Origin: Roseinatronobacter ekhonensis
GTDB lineage: Bacteria; Pseudomonadota; Alphaproteobacteria; Rhodobacterales; Rhodobacteraceae
Reading direction: 5' to 3'
DNA length: 62,266 bases
NCBI RefSeq assembly: GCF_900499075.1
Contig: NZ_UIHC01000017.1
Coordinates: forward strand, 1 to 62,266
Every line of letters begins with the position of its first letter. Within the stretch, counting starts at the first letter, position 1. Shown piece after piece: positions 37,247-46,219 of this stretch. The position numbers and the translations under genes are program-made. The notes under the pieces were generated by a model. That model was not told the DNA's origin and did not search any database. It worked only from the letters and a program-made list of their open reading frames with translations.

Positions 37247-37849
37247 ATGATCCGGGGGCGGGCCATCGTGTTCGGTGCGGTCGCAGGGCTCTGTCTTGCG
37301 ACCGCTGCCATTGCGCAGCAAGGTGGCGGCTTTTCCCTTGGGCAGAGTGTTGAACGGGCAATCGGGGCTGATCTGGTCCTGCGCAGCGTTGACGAGGAAC
37401 GATTGTTCCGTGACTCCGAATTCGGCCAGCGGGTGCAGGCGGATATCGATGCCGCGTCGCGCGCGCTTGAAGCAGAGAATGCGCGTCTTTTGTCGGAGTT
37501 GACCGCGCGTGAGGAAGAACTGACCGGGCTGCGCGACAGCCTGCCGCCCGATGAGTTCCGCGCCCAGGCCGACGCTTTCGACCAGCGCGCCGAAAGGATC
37601 CGTCAGGATCAGGCGCAAAAGCTCTCGCGGTTCGCGCAATTCGAGGAGTCCGAGCGCCGCCGGTTTTTCGCCCGTTCCGGCGTGATATTGCAACAGGTGC
37701 TGGAAGATGAGGGTGCGCAAATCCTGATCGCGGCGCGTGCGGTAATTATCGGTGTGCCGGAAATGGATATGACCGGGGCCGCCATCGCCGCGATTGACGC
37801 AGAGATCGGTGATGGCGGTGCGCCGCCTTTCCCGCTGACGCTGCCCTGA
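37247..37849 (+). CDS. Periplasmic chaperone, Skp/OmpH family
   Basis: 200 residues with a signal peptide (about 1-23, ending AIAQQ) and a long coiled-coil domain (RALEAENARLLSELTAREEE and beyond) typical of Skp, which carries unfolded outer-membrane proteins to BamA. The match is by architecture and by its place directly after bamA. The sequence is divergent, as usual for the family. Confidence 0.85.
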   Translation: MIRGRAIVFGAVAGLCLATAAIAQQGGGFSLGQSVERAIGADLVLRSVDEERLFRDSEFGQRVQADIDAASRALEAENARLLSELTAREEELTGLRDSLPPDEFRAQADAFDQRAERIRQDQAQKLSRFAQFEESERRRFFARSGVILQQVLEDEGAQILIAARAVIIGVPEMDMTGAAIAAIDAEIGDGGAPPFPLTLP

Positions 37850-37939
37850 GCGACGCTTGCCAGTTGCGCCTTGCCTTGCTAATCGCAGTCAGGCGCGGCC
37901 TTCGCGGGGTCGGGCCACTGCCGTTTCAAAAGGATGACC

Positions 37940-38413
37940 ATGTCTGACATCGCCCCCAACCCCGCCACAGAGGCCGATCTGGCCACGATCATGAAGATCA
38001 TTCCGCACCGCTACCCGTTTCTGCTGGTCGACAAGGTCCGGGATGTGGTGGCGCGTGAAAGCGCCGTGGGCATCAAGAACGTCACCTTCAACGAGCCGCA
38101 TTTTCAGGGCCATTTTCCCGGTGCGCCCATCATGCCCGGCGTGACCATCGTGGAAGCGATGGCGCAGACCGCCGCCGTGTTGGTGGGGATGACCATCGGT
38201 TATGGTGAGAAGGCCCCGCTGGTGTATTTCATGTCCATCGACAAGGCCAAGTTCCGTCGCAAGGTGGTGCCCGGCGATGTGCTGGAACTGCATGTGAAAG
38301 TGCTGCGCGGGTCCACCAAGATCTGGAAATTCGAAGGCACTGCCATGGTCGAAGGCCAAGTTGCCGCGCAGGCCGAATTCGCCGCGATGATAGACGCGTC
38401 GGCGACGGCATAA
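37940..38413 (+). CDS. fabZ: 3-hydroxyacyl-[acyl-carrier-protein] dehydratase
   Basis: Hotdog-fold dehydratase of type II fatty acid synthesis that also supplies hydroxyacyl chains for lipid A. Active-site histidine is in [15 protein letters not shown] and the glutamate in [22 protein letters not shown] is the N-terminal signature. ATG 37940 is preferred to 37934 because AAAGGA then has normal spacing. 157 residues. Confidence 0.97.
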   Translation: MSDIAPNPATEADLATIMKIIPHRYPFLLVDKVRDVVARESAVGIKNVTFNEPHFQGHFPGAPIMPGVTIVEAMAQTAAVLVGMTIGYGEKAPLVYFMSIDKAKFRRKVVPGDVLELHVKVLRGSTKIWKFEGTAMVEGQVAAQAEFAAMIDASATA

Positions 38414-38423
38414 GGGCGAACCC

Positions 38424-39224
38424 ATGTCAGCAATAGACTCCAGCGCGCAAATCCACCCCATGGCGGTGGTGGAAGAGGGTGCGGAAATTGGTGCAGGGTG
38501 CATCATCGGCCCCTTCGCCATCATCGGGCCAGAGGTCAGTTTGGGCGCGAATGTCACGGTTAAACCCCACGCACTTGTCACTGGCTGGACCGCCATTGGT
38601 GAGGGGTGCACGATTTTCTCGTTCGCGTCTGTGGGTGAGGTGCCGCAAGACCTGAAATATGCGGGGGAGCGGACGCGACTGATTGTCGGGCGCAACTGCC
38701 GCATTCGGGAAAACGCGACATTGCACATTGGCACCGAACAGGGCGGAGGTGTGACCCGCGTGGGCGATGGTTGCCTTGTGATGGCCGGTGCGCATGTCGG
38801 CCACGACGCGCAGGTCGGCAATAATGTGATATTGGCGAACTATGCCGGTGTCGCCGGACATGTTGTGATAGAGGACAACGTCATTGTCGGCGCGCTGTCG
38901 GGCATCCATCAATTCGTGCGCGTGGGTGAGGGCGCGATCATCGGTGGTGTCAGCCGTGTCACGCATGATGTGATGCCGTTCGGCATGGTCGCCAGCACCG
39001 ATGGCACACTGAACGGTCTGAACCTGATTGGTCTGAAGCGGCGCGGCATGTCGCGCGAGGATATTGCCGCTTTGCGTGATGCCTATCGCACCCTTGCCCA
39101 AAGCGATGCGCCTTTGGTGGACACCGCGCGCGGCTTGGCAGAAAAGACCGACTCTGACGCGGTGCGCAAACTGGCGGCGTTTTTCACCGAAACGTCGGGC
39201 CGCAATTTCCTGCGTCCGCAATGA
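38424..39224 (+). CDS. lpxA: Acyl-ACP--UDP-N-acetylglucosamine O-acyltransferase
   Basis: First enzyme of lipid A synthesis. Left-handed beta-helix built of hexapeptide repeats (IHPMAVVEEGAEIGAGCIIG and following), catalytic histidine in AGAHVGHDAQVG and the helical C-terminal domain (LNGLNLIGLKRRGMSREDI). 266 residues. The lpxI ATG overlaps its stop (ATGA). Confidence 0.97.
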   Translation: MSAIDSSAQIHPMAVVEEGAEIGAGCIIGPFAIIGPEVSLGANVTVKPHALVTGWTAIGEGCTIFSFASVGEVPQDLKYAGERTRLIVGRNCRIRENATLHIGTEQGGGVTRVGDGCLVMAGAHVGHDAQVGNNVILANYAGVAGHVVIEDNVIVGALSGIHQFVRVGEGAIIGGVSRVTHDVMPFGMVASTDGTLNGLNLIGLKRRGMSREDIAALRDAYRTLAQSDAPLVDTARGLAEKTDSDAVRKLAAFFTETSGRNFLRPQ

Positions 39225-40036
39225 CCCGCACGGCGCTGATTGCAGGTCGGGGCGATCTGCCCGAACGTGTCGCAGCGCGGCTGTCGCTAGAGGGCGCGCC
39301 CCCTGTGCTGGCAGAGCTGGAGGGGTTTGAAAGCCTGTCACTTGCGCGCGACGGTGTAGTGCGTTTCCGGCTGGAGCGTTTGGTGCCCTTCCTTGACCGG
39401 TTGGTTGATCTGGGCGTGACCCGCGCGGTCTTTGCCGGTGGCGTGCACCGCCCGCGGCTGGACCCCGCGCTCCTCGACCCCGCAACGATGCAGCTTTTGC
39501 CCCGTATCATGGCGGCGATGGGCCAGGGCGATGACGGTGCGCTGCGCGAAGTCATCGCGCTTATGGATGAATGGGGCATAGAGGTGGTGGGCGTGCAGGA
39601 CATTTGCCCCGAGCTGTTGCCAGACCCCGGCCAGCTTGGCACGCAGGCCCCGACGGCGCAGGACATCAGCGATATCGCGCGTGGCTTTGGCATTTTGCAG
39701 GCCATGGGGGCGGCGGATGTGGGGCAAGGATGTGTCGTGGCGCGTGGTCAGTGCCTTGCGATGGAAGCGCTGCCCGGAACCGACGCAATGCTGGCACATC
39801 TGGCACACCTACGCCCCGGTGCGCTGCCAGAGGGCGGCGTGTTTTGCAAAGCGCCCAAGCCCGAACAGGATCGCCGCATCGACCTGCCCGCCTTGGGCGT
39901 GGCCACGGTCGAGGCCGCGCACAGCGCGGGCCTGCGCGGCATTGCGGTCGCAGCTGGCGGCGTGCTGTTGATAGACCGCGAGGCGATGATCGCGCGCGCC
40001 GACGAGTTGGGACTTTTCCTGCTGGCAGAACCATGA
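39221..40036 (+). CDS. lpxI: UDP-2,3-diacylglucosamine diphosphatase LpxI
   Basis: Hydrolyses UDP-2,3-diacylglucosamine to lipid X. LpxI replaces LpxH in many alphaproteobacteria. 271 residues with LIAGRGDLPERVA at the N-terminus, the central GGVHRPRLDP region and the C-terminal FCKAPKPEQDRRIDLPALG block containing residues conserved in LpxI. It overlaps lpxA and lpxB by four bases each, so the three are translationally coupled. Confidence 0.95.
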   Translation: MTRTALIAGRGDLPERVAARLSLEGAPPVLAELEGFESLSLARDGVVRFRLERLVPFLDRLVDLGVTRAVFAGGVHRPRLDPALLDPATMQLLPRIMAAMGQGDDGALREVIALMDEWGIEVVGVQDICPELLPDPGQLGTQAPTAQDISDIARGFGILQAMGAADVGQGCVVARGQCLAMEALPGTDAMLAHLAHLRPGALPEGGVFCKAPKPEQDRRIDLPALGVATVEAAHSAGLRGIAVAAGGVLLIDREAMIARADELGLFLLAEP

Positions 40037-41187
40037 AGGTCTTTTTGATCGCGGGAGAGCCGTCCGGCGACAGCCTTGGGGCCGCGCTCATGCAGGGGTT
40101 TGCCGACCTGTCGTCCGATTGCAGCTTTGCCGGTATCGGCGGCGAGGGGATGGAGGCGGCGGGCCTGACCCCGCTATTTCCCATGTCGGACCTGTCGGTC
40201 ATGGGGCTGGCCGAAGTCTTGCCCCGCATTCGGTTGCTCCGCCGCCGAATTGCGCAGACCGCGCAGGCGATTGCAGATTCGCGCCCCGATCTGGTCGTGA
40301 CCATCGACAGCCCCGATTTCTGCCTGCGAGTCTTGCGAAAGGCGCGCGCGGCCCGTCCCGACCTGCCTGTGGTGCATTACGTTGCGCCCTCGGTCTGGGC
40401 ATGGCGGCCGAAACGCGCGGCGCGCATGGCCCCCTTGGTAGATCACGTTCTGGCGCTTTTGCCGTTCGAGCCGCCCTATATGCAGGCTGCTGGCATGTCC
40501 TGCGATTTCGTGGGTCATCCGGTTGTGGCCGCGCCTCGCGCATCAGAGGCAGAGGCGCAGGCGATCCGCCAGTCGGACACGGTTGTGCTGGCGCTGCCCG
40601 GTTCGCGCGGTGGCGAAATCGCCCGCCTTGCCCCGCGCTTTGGGCAGGCTTTGGGCCAAGCATTGCCCAAGGGTGCGCAGGTTTTGGTGCCGACGGTGGC
40701 TTCCCAAGCCGAGCAGATGCGCGCGCAGGTGGCGCAATGGCCGGTTCCTGCGCAGGTCGTGACAGACCCTGCCCGGAAACGCGCGGCCTTTCGCGCGGCG
40801 GATGTGGCCCTTGCCGCGTCGGGCACGGTCAGTCTGGAGCTGGCAGCCAATGATACGCCCATGGTGATCGGCTATGACATGGCCCCGCTGACGCGCATGA
40901 TCGCGGAACGGCTGGTCAAGCTGGACACGGTGACCTTGGTCAATCTGGTGTCGGACACGCGCGCTGTGCCAGAGTATCTGGGCCGCGCCTGCACTGTGGA
41001 CAATCTGGCGCAGGGTGTGCGCGACCTGCTGGGCGACCCCGCCCGCCAAGCCGCACAGCGCGCCGCGATGCGCCTGACGATGGACCGGCTAGGGCAGGGG
41101 GGCGAGCGCCCCGGTCATCGTGCGGCCGCGTCCTGCCTTGCCTTCATGTCCCGGAAAGCGGGTGGTGGTCCAGCACCAGCGCCTTGA
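40033..41187 (+). CDS. lpxB: Lipid-A-disaccharide synthase
   Basis: Glycosyltransferase condensing lipid X with UDP-diacylglucosamine. 384 residues: KVFLIAGEPSGDSLGAALM at the N-terminus, IDSPDFCLRV, YVAPSVWAWRPKRA and the late SGTVSLELAANDTPMVIGY block. The true start is ATG 40033, although the frame is open far upstream. Its last 44 bases overlap the convergent xerD gene. Confidence 0.96.
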   Translation: MKVFLIAGEPSGDSLGAALMQGFADLSSDCSFAGIGGEGMEAAGLTPLFPMSDLSVMGLAEVLPRIRLLRRRIAQTAQAIADSRPDLVVTIDSPDFCLRVLRKARAARPDLPVVHYVAPSVWAWRPKRAARMAPLVDHVLALLPFEPPYMQAAGMSCDFVGHPVVAAPRASEAEAQAIRQSDTVVLALPGSRGGEIARLAPRFGQALGQALPKGAQVLVPTVASQAEQMRAQVAQWPVPAQVVTDPARKRAAFRAADVALAASGTVSLELAANDTPMVIGYDMAPLTRMIAERLVKLDTVTLVNLVSDTRAVPEYLGRACTVDNLAQGVRDLLGDPARQAAQRAAMRLTMDRLGQGGERPGHRAAASCLAFMSRKAGGGPAPAP

Positions 41188-42073
41188 GGCGTTCTTCCAG
41201 CACATGCGTATAAATCTCTGTCGTGCCGATATCGGCATGGCCCAGAAGCGTCTGAATGGCGCGCAGATCTGCGCCACCCTCCAGCAGATGCGTGGCAAAG
41301 GCGTGGCGCAGCACATGCGGGCTGACGCGCGTAGGGTCCAGCCCTGCGGTCATGGCCATTTCTTTCAGCGCCAGAAAGAACCCGACGCGGCTAAGATGCC
41401 CTGCCTTGCCGCGCGACGGAAAGAGCGCCTTGGGTTCTGGCTTGCGCGCGCTGCGCAGGGCGCTGGCCTGCCGGTCCCATTCGGCCAGCCACGCCGTCAG
41501 CGCCGTGCGCGCGGGTTGCGACAGGGGCACCATGCGGTCCTTGTTGCCTTTGCCATTGACCAAGATCATGCGCGGATCGCCCCGAACCGCATTGACCGGC
41601 AGGCTGACCAGTTCCGTCACGCGCAGCCCGGTGGCATAGAGCAGTTCCATCAGGCAGGTGTTGCGCAGGCGCTCGGCCTTTGTGCGCCCGGTGCGACGGG
41701 CGGCGTCCAATAGCGCCGTCACATCGGCGGGGGACAGGGTTTGCGGCAGTTTGGCCGCCTTGCCCGGTCCCGCGATGCGGGCGGCGGGATCGCTGTCGCG
41801 CCAGCCTTCGGCATAGGCAAAACGGAACATCTGCCGTACCGATGCCAGTCGGCGCGCGCGGGTGGCGCGTGCCAAGCCTTGCGCATCCAGATCCAGCAAA
41901 TAGGCTTCGATCCGGTCCTGCCCCAGCGTTGCGAAATCCAACCCATTGCGATCGCACCAGCCGGCAAAATCGCGCAGGTCGCGCCCGTATGCCAATTGCG
42001 TGTTGCGCGCGGCCCCGGCCTCTGCGGCGGCGGCTTGCAGAAAGGTCGATATCCAGCGCGCGGACTCTTGCAT
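41144..42073 (-). CDS. xerD: Tyrosine recombinase XerD
   Basis: Chromosome dimer resolution recombinase acting with XerC at dif. N-terminal SAM-like domain, then catalytic residues: Arg in ATGLRVTELVSL, Lys in GKGNKDRMVPL, HxxR in HVLRHAFATHLLEGG, His in LLGHADIGTTEIY and Tyr in IYTHV. 309 residues from ATG 42073; the open frame extends 19 codons upstream. It overlaps lpxB convergently by 44 bases and sits 4 bases after the gene upstream. Confidence 0.93.
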   Translation of the reverse strand: MQESARWISTFLQAAAAEAGAARNTQLAYGRDLRDFAGWCDRNGLDFATLGQDRIEAYLLDLDAQGLARATRARRLASVRQMFRFAYAEGWRDSDPAARIAGPGKAAKLPQTLSPADVTALLDAARRTGRTKAERLRNTCLMELLYATGLRVTELVSLPVNAVRGDPRMILVNGKGNKDRMVPLSQPARTALTAWLAEWDRQASALRSARKPEPKALFPSRGKAGHLSRVGFFLALKEMAMTAGLDPTRVSPHVLRHAFATHLLEGGADLRAIQTLLGHADIGTTEIYTHVLEERLKALVLDHHPLSGT

Positions 42074-42077
42074 GGTG

Positions 42078-43619
42078 CTATCCGCGCCGTTCCAGAAGCA
42101 GCAACTCCAGCGCGATCTGGCGGGCGTCACGCGTCAGCCCCAAGGCCAGCAGGCTGGCCAAGCCACGTTCGGTGGCCAGCATATCGCCTTGGGTCGCGCC
42201 TGCGATCTGGTCCAGCGCATCAAGCGCAAGCCGTCCGCGCTCACCATCGTCCAGCCACAGGTTTTGCGGCATCGGCAAGGTATCCGTGCCAAAGGCTGCG
42301 GCAATTGCCGGGCCAACCCCGGACACGCCGCTCGGCGGTAAATCCGCCCCGATAGCCAGCGCCATTGCAAACCGCCCCAAGGGGGTATCCGGCGCGATTT
42401 GCGCCGCGCGGTCGGGTCGATGTTCCGCCAGCAACAAGATAGCCCATTGTATCCGAACCGCGGGTCCGGTCAGGTCGTGATCTGCCAACCGCTCGGCAAA
42501 AATGCGGGCAAAGGCGCTATCAAGCTCGACTTGCTCGAATAAGGGCCATGCCATGACAAGGGCAGTGCCGATTGCATCTGCCTGTCCGCCGTCCAGCGCA
42601 TCATCGAGCGACTGAACCGCGCGCACACGGTCCCAGACCCCGCCAGAGGCAGCGGCACGCCGATGGGTGTAAATTCCCATCAGGCGGCCCGGCTGCATAA
42701 CCCCTGTGCGCGTCAGGCGTTCTGCTGCGTCAATCTGGGCGCGCCAGCCGCTGGTGCCGCGCAGATCTGCATGGGCAAAGGCCACGGGCAATGTGCCGGT
42801 GCCGACCGGTTCGCCCAAAGCTTCCAGCACGCGCCATCCCATCGGGGTCAGGTCGGTTGGCGGCGCAAGGGTCAGATCCTGCTCCTCTTCCTCCAGAAAG
42901 CGGGTCAAAAGCTGCGCTTCGGTCGTGGTGAGCCCGCCCAACGCGCGGGCGGCGCCCAATGCCGCATAGGCAGATTGCCATTGCCCTTGTCGGGCCAGAC
43001 AGAAAATTCGGGCCGCTTCGCCGCTGTCGCCTGCCAACTGGCCCTGCAAGCGGGCACAGGCGCGGTCCTCTTCGCCCAGCAACAGTGCAATGTCGAAGGC
43101 GCGCCCGTTCAGCGCTGCCGTCTGGACCGGCGCGGCTTCGATCAGTTGGGTGGCCTGTTCCAGCGCGCCAATTTCGATCAGCTTGTCCAACCGTGCGACC
43201 AACAACCTGCCGGGTTTGTCCTGCGGTCCAAGTTGGGGTGGTGCGAATTCTGCCACCAGCAAGCGCAACATCAGCCGTTGTGCGGCGGGCATCATGGCGG
43301 GCGACAGTCTTGCGACGGCTTCTGCCAGTTGCGTCACATCGCTTGGCCCCCACAGGTCGCGCGGCAGGCCAATGCGCGTGGCGGCAAACAGGCCGGTGCT
43401 GTCCAGCGTCGATTGTTGCAGCGGGCGGGTCTGGATCGGGGCAATATCGGTGCTTGGCGAAGGTTGCGGCGCGACAGTACGCGGCGGGGCGGCCGGGCCC
43501 AGCGGCTGCGTCAGCGCCTGTTCCAGCCAGTCAATCGCCGACAATGGTGTGCCTTGCTGCGCTGCGCCCGCGCCGGGAAGGCATATCGCCAGAACAAGGC
43601 CAGCCGCGCGCCAGCTCAC
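42078..43619 (-). CDS. Periplasmic hypothetical protein with helical repeats
   Basis: 513 residues, GTG start, signal peptide about 1-20 (LVLAICLPGAGAAQQ). A proline-rich spacer (35-65) leads into a long alpha-helical region with repeat-like pairs (LIEAAPVQTAALNGRAFDIA; RIFCLARQGQWQSAYAALGA) that looks TPR- or solenoid-like. I know it only as a conserved gene next to xerD and aroK in Rhodobacterales. Its start overlaps the 44-residue peptide gene (GTGA) and its stop is 4 bases from xerD, so the three form an operon. Confidence 0.8.
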   Translation of the reverse strand: MSWRAAGLVLAICLPGAGAAQQGTPLSAIDWLEQALTQPLGPAAPPRTVAPQPSPSTDIAPIQTRPLQQSTLDSTGLFAATRIGLPRDLWGPSDVTQLAEAVARLSPAMMPAAQRLMLRLLVAEFAPPQLGPQDKPGRLLVARLDKLIEIGALEQATQLIEAAPVQTAALNGRAFDIALLLGEEDRACARLQGQLAGDSGEAARIFCLARQGQWQSAYAALGAARALGGLTTTEAQLLTRFLEEEEQDLTLAPPTDLTPMGWRVLEALGEPVGTGTLPVAFAHADLRGTSGWRAQIDAAERLTRTGVMQPGRLMGIYTHRRAAASGGVWDRVRAVQSLDDALDGGQADAIGTALVMAWPLFEQVELDSAFARIFAERLADHDLTGPAVRIQWAILLLAEHRPDRAAQIAPDTPLGRFAMALAIGADLPPSGVSGVGPAIAAAFGTDTLPMPQNLWLDDGERGRLALDALDQIAGATQGDMLATERGLASLLALGLTRDARQIALELLLLERRG

Positions 43620-43750
43620 TCTGCCTCCAGCTCTATCGGTTCGGACACGGGCGCGCGCTGCGCAGACATGTCACCGATATAGGCATAGGCCACGACGGCT
43701 ATGGCCGCGAGCACAACAAGGATAAGGATCAGTCGAAAGAGATATTTCAT
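43616..43750 (-). CDS. 44-residue membrane peptide
   Basis: MKYLFRLILILVVLAAIAVV and a few more hydrophobic residues form one membrane helix, followed by a short acidic tail ending IELEAE. It heads the minus-strand operon with the periplasmic protein and xerD, overlapping the next start by four bases. The overlap and the membrane-anchor pattern support a real gene. Function unknown; perhaps a partner of the periplasmic protein. Confidence 0.65.
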   Translation of the reverse strand: MKYLFRLILILVVLAAIAVVAYAYIGDMSAQRAPVSEPIELEAE

Positions 43751-43897
43751 AGACCTGTTCGCGCCTTCCGGTTGCCCCCTCATTGTGACGCGCTGCGTCT
43801 TGGGGGGTTTTCCTTTCGTCCCGCTGGCAATATCACGATCACGCAAGCGCAGGCCATGAAAACTTCGGCACGCGCAGATCACAAGGGCGCATTCGGC

Positions 43898-44443
43898 ATG
43901 AAACTGCACAAGACCGTGGTGCTGGTCGGCATGATGGGCGCGGGCAAAACCGCGATCGGCAAGCATGTCGCACAGGTGCTGGGCGTGCCGTTCCGCGATT
44001 CGGACGAGGAAATCGTCTCTGCTGCGCAAATGTCGATTGCCGAGATTTTCGCCCGCGATGGCGAAGCGTTCTTTCGCGCCCGAGAGGCCGAGGTGATCGC
44101 CCGTCTGCTGCATACCACGCCCGGCATTCTGTCGGTGGGCGGTGGTGCGTTCCTGCGTGCGGATACCCGCGCGCTGATCCATGCCGATGGTGTGTCGGTC
44201 TGGCTGCGTGCCGATCTGGACCTGTTATGGAACCGCGTGCGCGCCAAGACCACGCGCCCCCTGCTGCAAACCGACGACCCGCATGCCACGCTTGCGCAGC
44301 TACTTGCCGAACGCACCCCGCATTACCAACAGGCCGATCTGGTTGCAGATGCCGACCCTGCCTATTCGATTGCCGATATGGCGCAGGCCGTGCTGGCACA
44401 ACTGGCCACACGCCCCGATGTGCTGGAAGGATACACACCATGA
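43898..44443 (+). CDS. aroK: Shikimate kinase
   Basis: Phosphorylates shikimate in aromatic amino acid synthesis. P-loop GMMGAGKTAIG is near residues 10-20, the shikimate-binding DSDEEI and RDGEAFFRAREAEV follow, then GGGAFLR and the lid RTRPLL-like region. ATG 43898 gives 181 residues with the usual short N-terminus; ATG 43856 is in frame and would add 14. aroB overlaps its stop (ATGA). Confidence 0.94.
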   Translation: MKLHKTVVLVGMMGAGKTAIGKHVAQVLGVPFRDSDEEIVSAAQMSIAEIFARDGEAFFRAREAEVIARLLHTTPGILSVGGGAFLRADTRALIHADGVSVWLRADLDLLWNRVRAKTTRPLLQTDDPHATLAQLLAERTPHYQQADLVADADPAYSIADMAQAVLAQLATRPDVLEGYTP

Positions 44444-45555
44444 GCATTCAGACCGTCCACGTCCCCTTGGGCGACCGGGCCTATGACGTTGTCATCGGGC
44501 GCGGCCTGCTGGCAGAGGCCCCGCGCTATCTGGCACCGCATTTGCACCGCGACCGCGTGGCCATTTTGACCGAATCCCGCGTCGCGGCGCTGCATCTGGG
44601 CGCGGTGCAGGCGGGCTTGGGCGATATTGTCAGCAGCGCGCTGCAACTTGCGCCGGGCGAGGGCACCAAGAACTGGGCGGGCCTTGCGCAATCCGTAGAA
44701 TGGCTGCTGGATGAAAAGGTCGAACGTCGCGATCTGGTCATGGCCTTGGGTGGCGGCGTGATCGGCGATCTTGGTGGCTTTGCGGCGGCCGTGTTGCGGC
44801 GTGGCGTGCGCTTCGTGCAGGTGCCGACCTCGCTTCTGGCGCAGGTCGACAGCTCAGTCGGGGGCAAAACCGGCATCAACACCCGCCACGGCAAGAACCT
44901 TGTCGGCGCGTTCCACCAGCCCGTGCTGGTACTGGCCGATATCGACCTGCTGGACACGCTGCCCCGTCGCGATTTTCTGGCGGGCTATGGCGAGGTGGTG
45001 AAATATGGGCTGCTTGGCGATGCCGCGTTTTTTGAATGGCTGGAAGCGAACGGCCCCGCGCTGGCTGCGGGCGACCATGCCTTGCGACAATATGCCGTGC
45101 ACCGTTCCGTGCAGATGAAGGCAGACATCGTCGTGCGGGATGAAACCGAACAGGGCGACCGGGCGCTCTTGAACCTTGGGCATACGTTTTGCCACGCTTT
45201 GGAAGCTGCGACAGGCTATTCCAACCGTCTGCTGCATGGCGAGGGCGTGGCGATTGGCTGCGCGCTGGCCTTCGAGCTATCCGCGCGCATGGGCCTGTGC
45301 CCGCAGGAAACCCCAAGCCGCGTGCGCGCACATCTGCGGGCCATGGGAATGGCCACCGATCTGGCCGATATTGGCGGCGACTTGCCCGATGCCGACGCGC
45401 TGATCACGCTGATGGGGCAGGATAAAAAAGTGCAGGACGGTCGCCTGCGTTTCATCCTTGCGCGCGATATTGGCGCGGCCTTTGTCTGCGACGATGTGCC
45501 GGGCGATGTGCTTCGCGCGGTGCTGGACGATGCTTTGGCGGCGCGGCGCGACTAA
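44440..45555 (+). CDS. aroB: 3-dehydroquinate synthase
   Basis: NAD- and metal-dependent second enzyme of the shikimate pathway. GGGVIGDLGGFAAAV and VPTSLLAQVDSSVGGKTGIN are the NAD and phosphate motifs; zinc ligands lie in GYGEVVKYG, NLGHTFCHALE and LHGEGVAIG. 371 residues. Coupled to aroK, a very common pairing. Confidence 0.97.
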   Translation: MSIQTVHVPLGDRAYDVVIGRGLLAEAPRYLAPHLHRDRVAILTESRVAALHLGAVQAGLGDIVSSALQLAPGEGTKNWAGLAQSVEWLLDEKVERRDLVMALGGGVIGDLGGFAAAVLRRGVRFVQVPTSLLAQVDSSVGGKTGINTRHGKNLVGAFHQPVLVLADIDLLDTLPRRDFLAGYGEVVKYGLLGDAAFFEWLEANGPALAAGDHALRQYAVHRSVQMKADIVVRDETEQGDRALLNLGHTFCHALEAATGYSNRLLHGEGVAIGCALAFELSARMGLCPQETPSRVRAHLRAMGMATDLADIGGDLPDADALITLMGQDKKVQDGRLRFILARDIGAAFVCDDVPGDVLRAVLDDALAARRD

Positions 45556-45613
45556 TACTGGCCAAGCGTGCGGCGCGCGTTAGGTCGTTGCAAAACAACC
45601 GAAAGGCCACCCT

Positions 45614-46138
45614 ATGCTTCACACGCGTCGCTCGCTCGTTCTTGGGTCCATCGCGCTGGCAGGCTGCGCGCGCATCCCCGCCACGCCGCACCGCGCACTC
45701 GACCCGATTACGCTGGAACAGGCTTTCGCCGGGCGCGCTGTGGGGGCGGGGCTTTTCAAGGTCTCTCTCACCGGATCGGAACGCCGCTTCCGCGCGCGTT
45801 TGAATGGGCGGCTGGAAGGCGACCGACTGACCGTGGTGGAAGATTTCATCTATGACGATGGCGAGGAAAACCGCCTGACATGGGTGTTCGACCGCGCCGG
45901 GCCGGGGCGCTGGACAGGTCGGCGCGAGGATACTGTGGGCGTCGCAGACGTGGTTGAAACCGGAACGGAAATCCGCTTGTCCTATACCGCTGATTTCATG
46001 TCCGAGGGCGATGTCACGCGGCTGGGGTTCGAGGACGTTATTTATTTCGGCCCGGATGGCCGTGTCATCAATGACGCCGTCGTGACGCGTTGGGGCCTGC
46101 CGGTGGCACAGGTGCGCTTTGAGATGGTAAAGCTCTAG
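45614..46138 (+). CDS. DUF3833-family lipoprotein
   Basis: 174 residues, lipobox LAGC with Cys18 after a short basic signal peptide. The mature domain is beta-rich, with the DUF3833-like blocks LTVVEDFIYDDGEENRLTW and GRWTGRREDTVGVA. The role of the family is unknown; it is presumably in the cell envelope. It starts 58 bases after aroB. Confidence 0.82.
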   Translation: MLHTRRSLVLGSIALAGCARIPATPHRALDPITLEQAFAGRAVGAGLFKVSLTGSERRFRARLNGRLEGDRLTVVEDFIYDDGEENRLTWVFDRAGPGRWTGRREDTVGVADVVETGTEIRLSYTADFMSEGDVTRLGFEDVIYFGPDGRVINDAVVTRWGLPVAQVRFEMVKL

Positions 46139-46219
46139 GCACAGCCTTGTTTTTGACGCATCGCATATATAAATAAAACTGAATAAGTCCGTAGGCGCGC
46201 AGGCGTTGTTGGAGATATC

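Noticed and set aside
39571-40032. A longer N-terminus for lpxB
   Set aside because: The open frame overlaps lpxI and is Arg/Gly/Ala-rich. ATG 40033 gives the exact family start and an ATGA overlap.
41144-42073. XerD as part of a mobile element
   Set aside because: It has the chromosomal XerD length and motif set, and core-gene neighbours, with no attachment-site repeats nearby.
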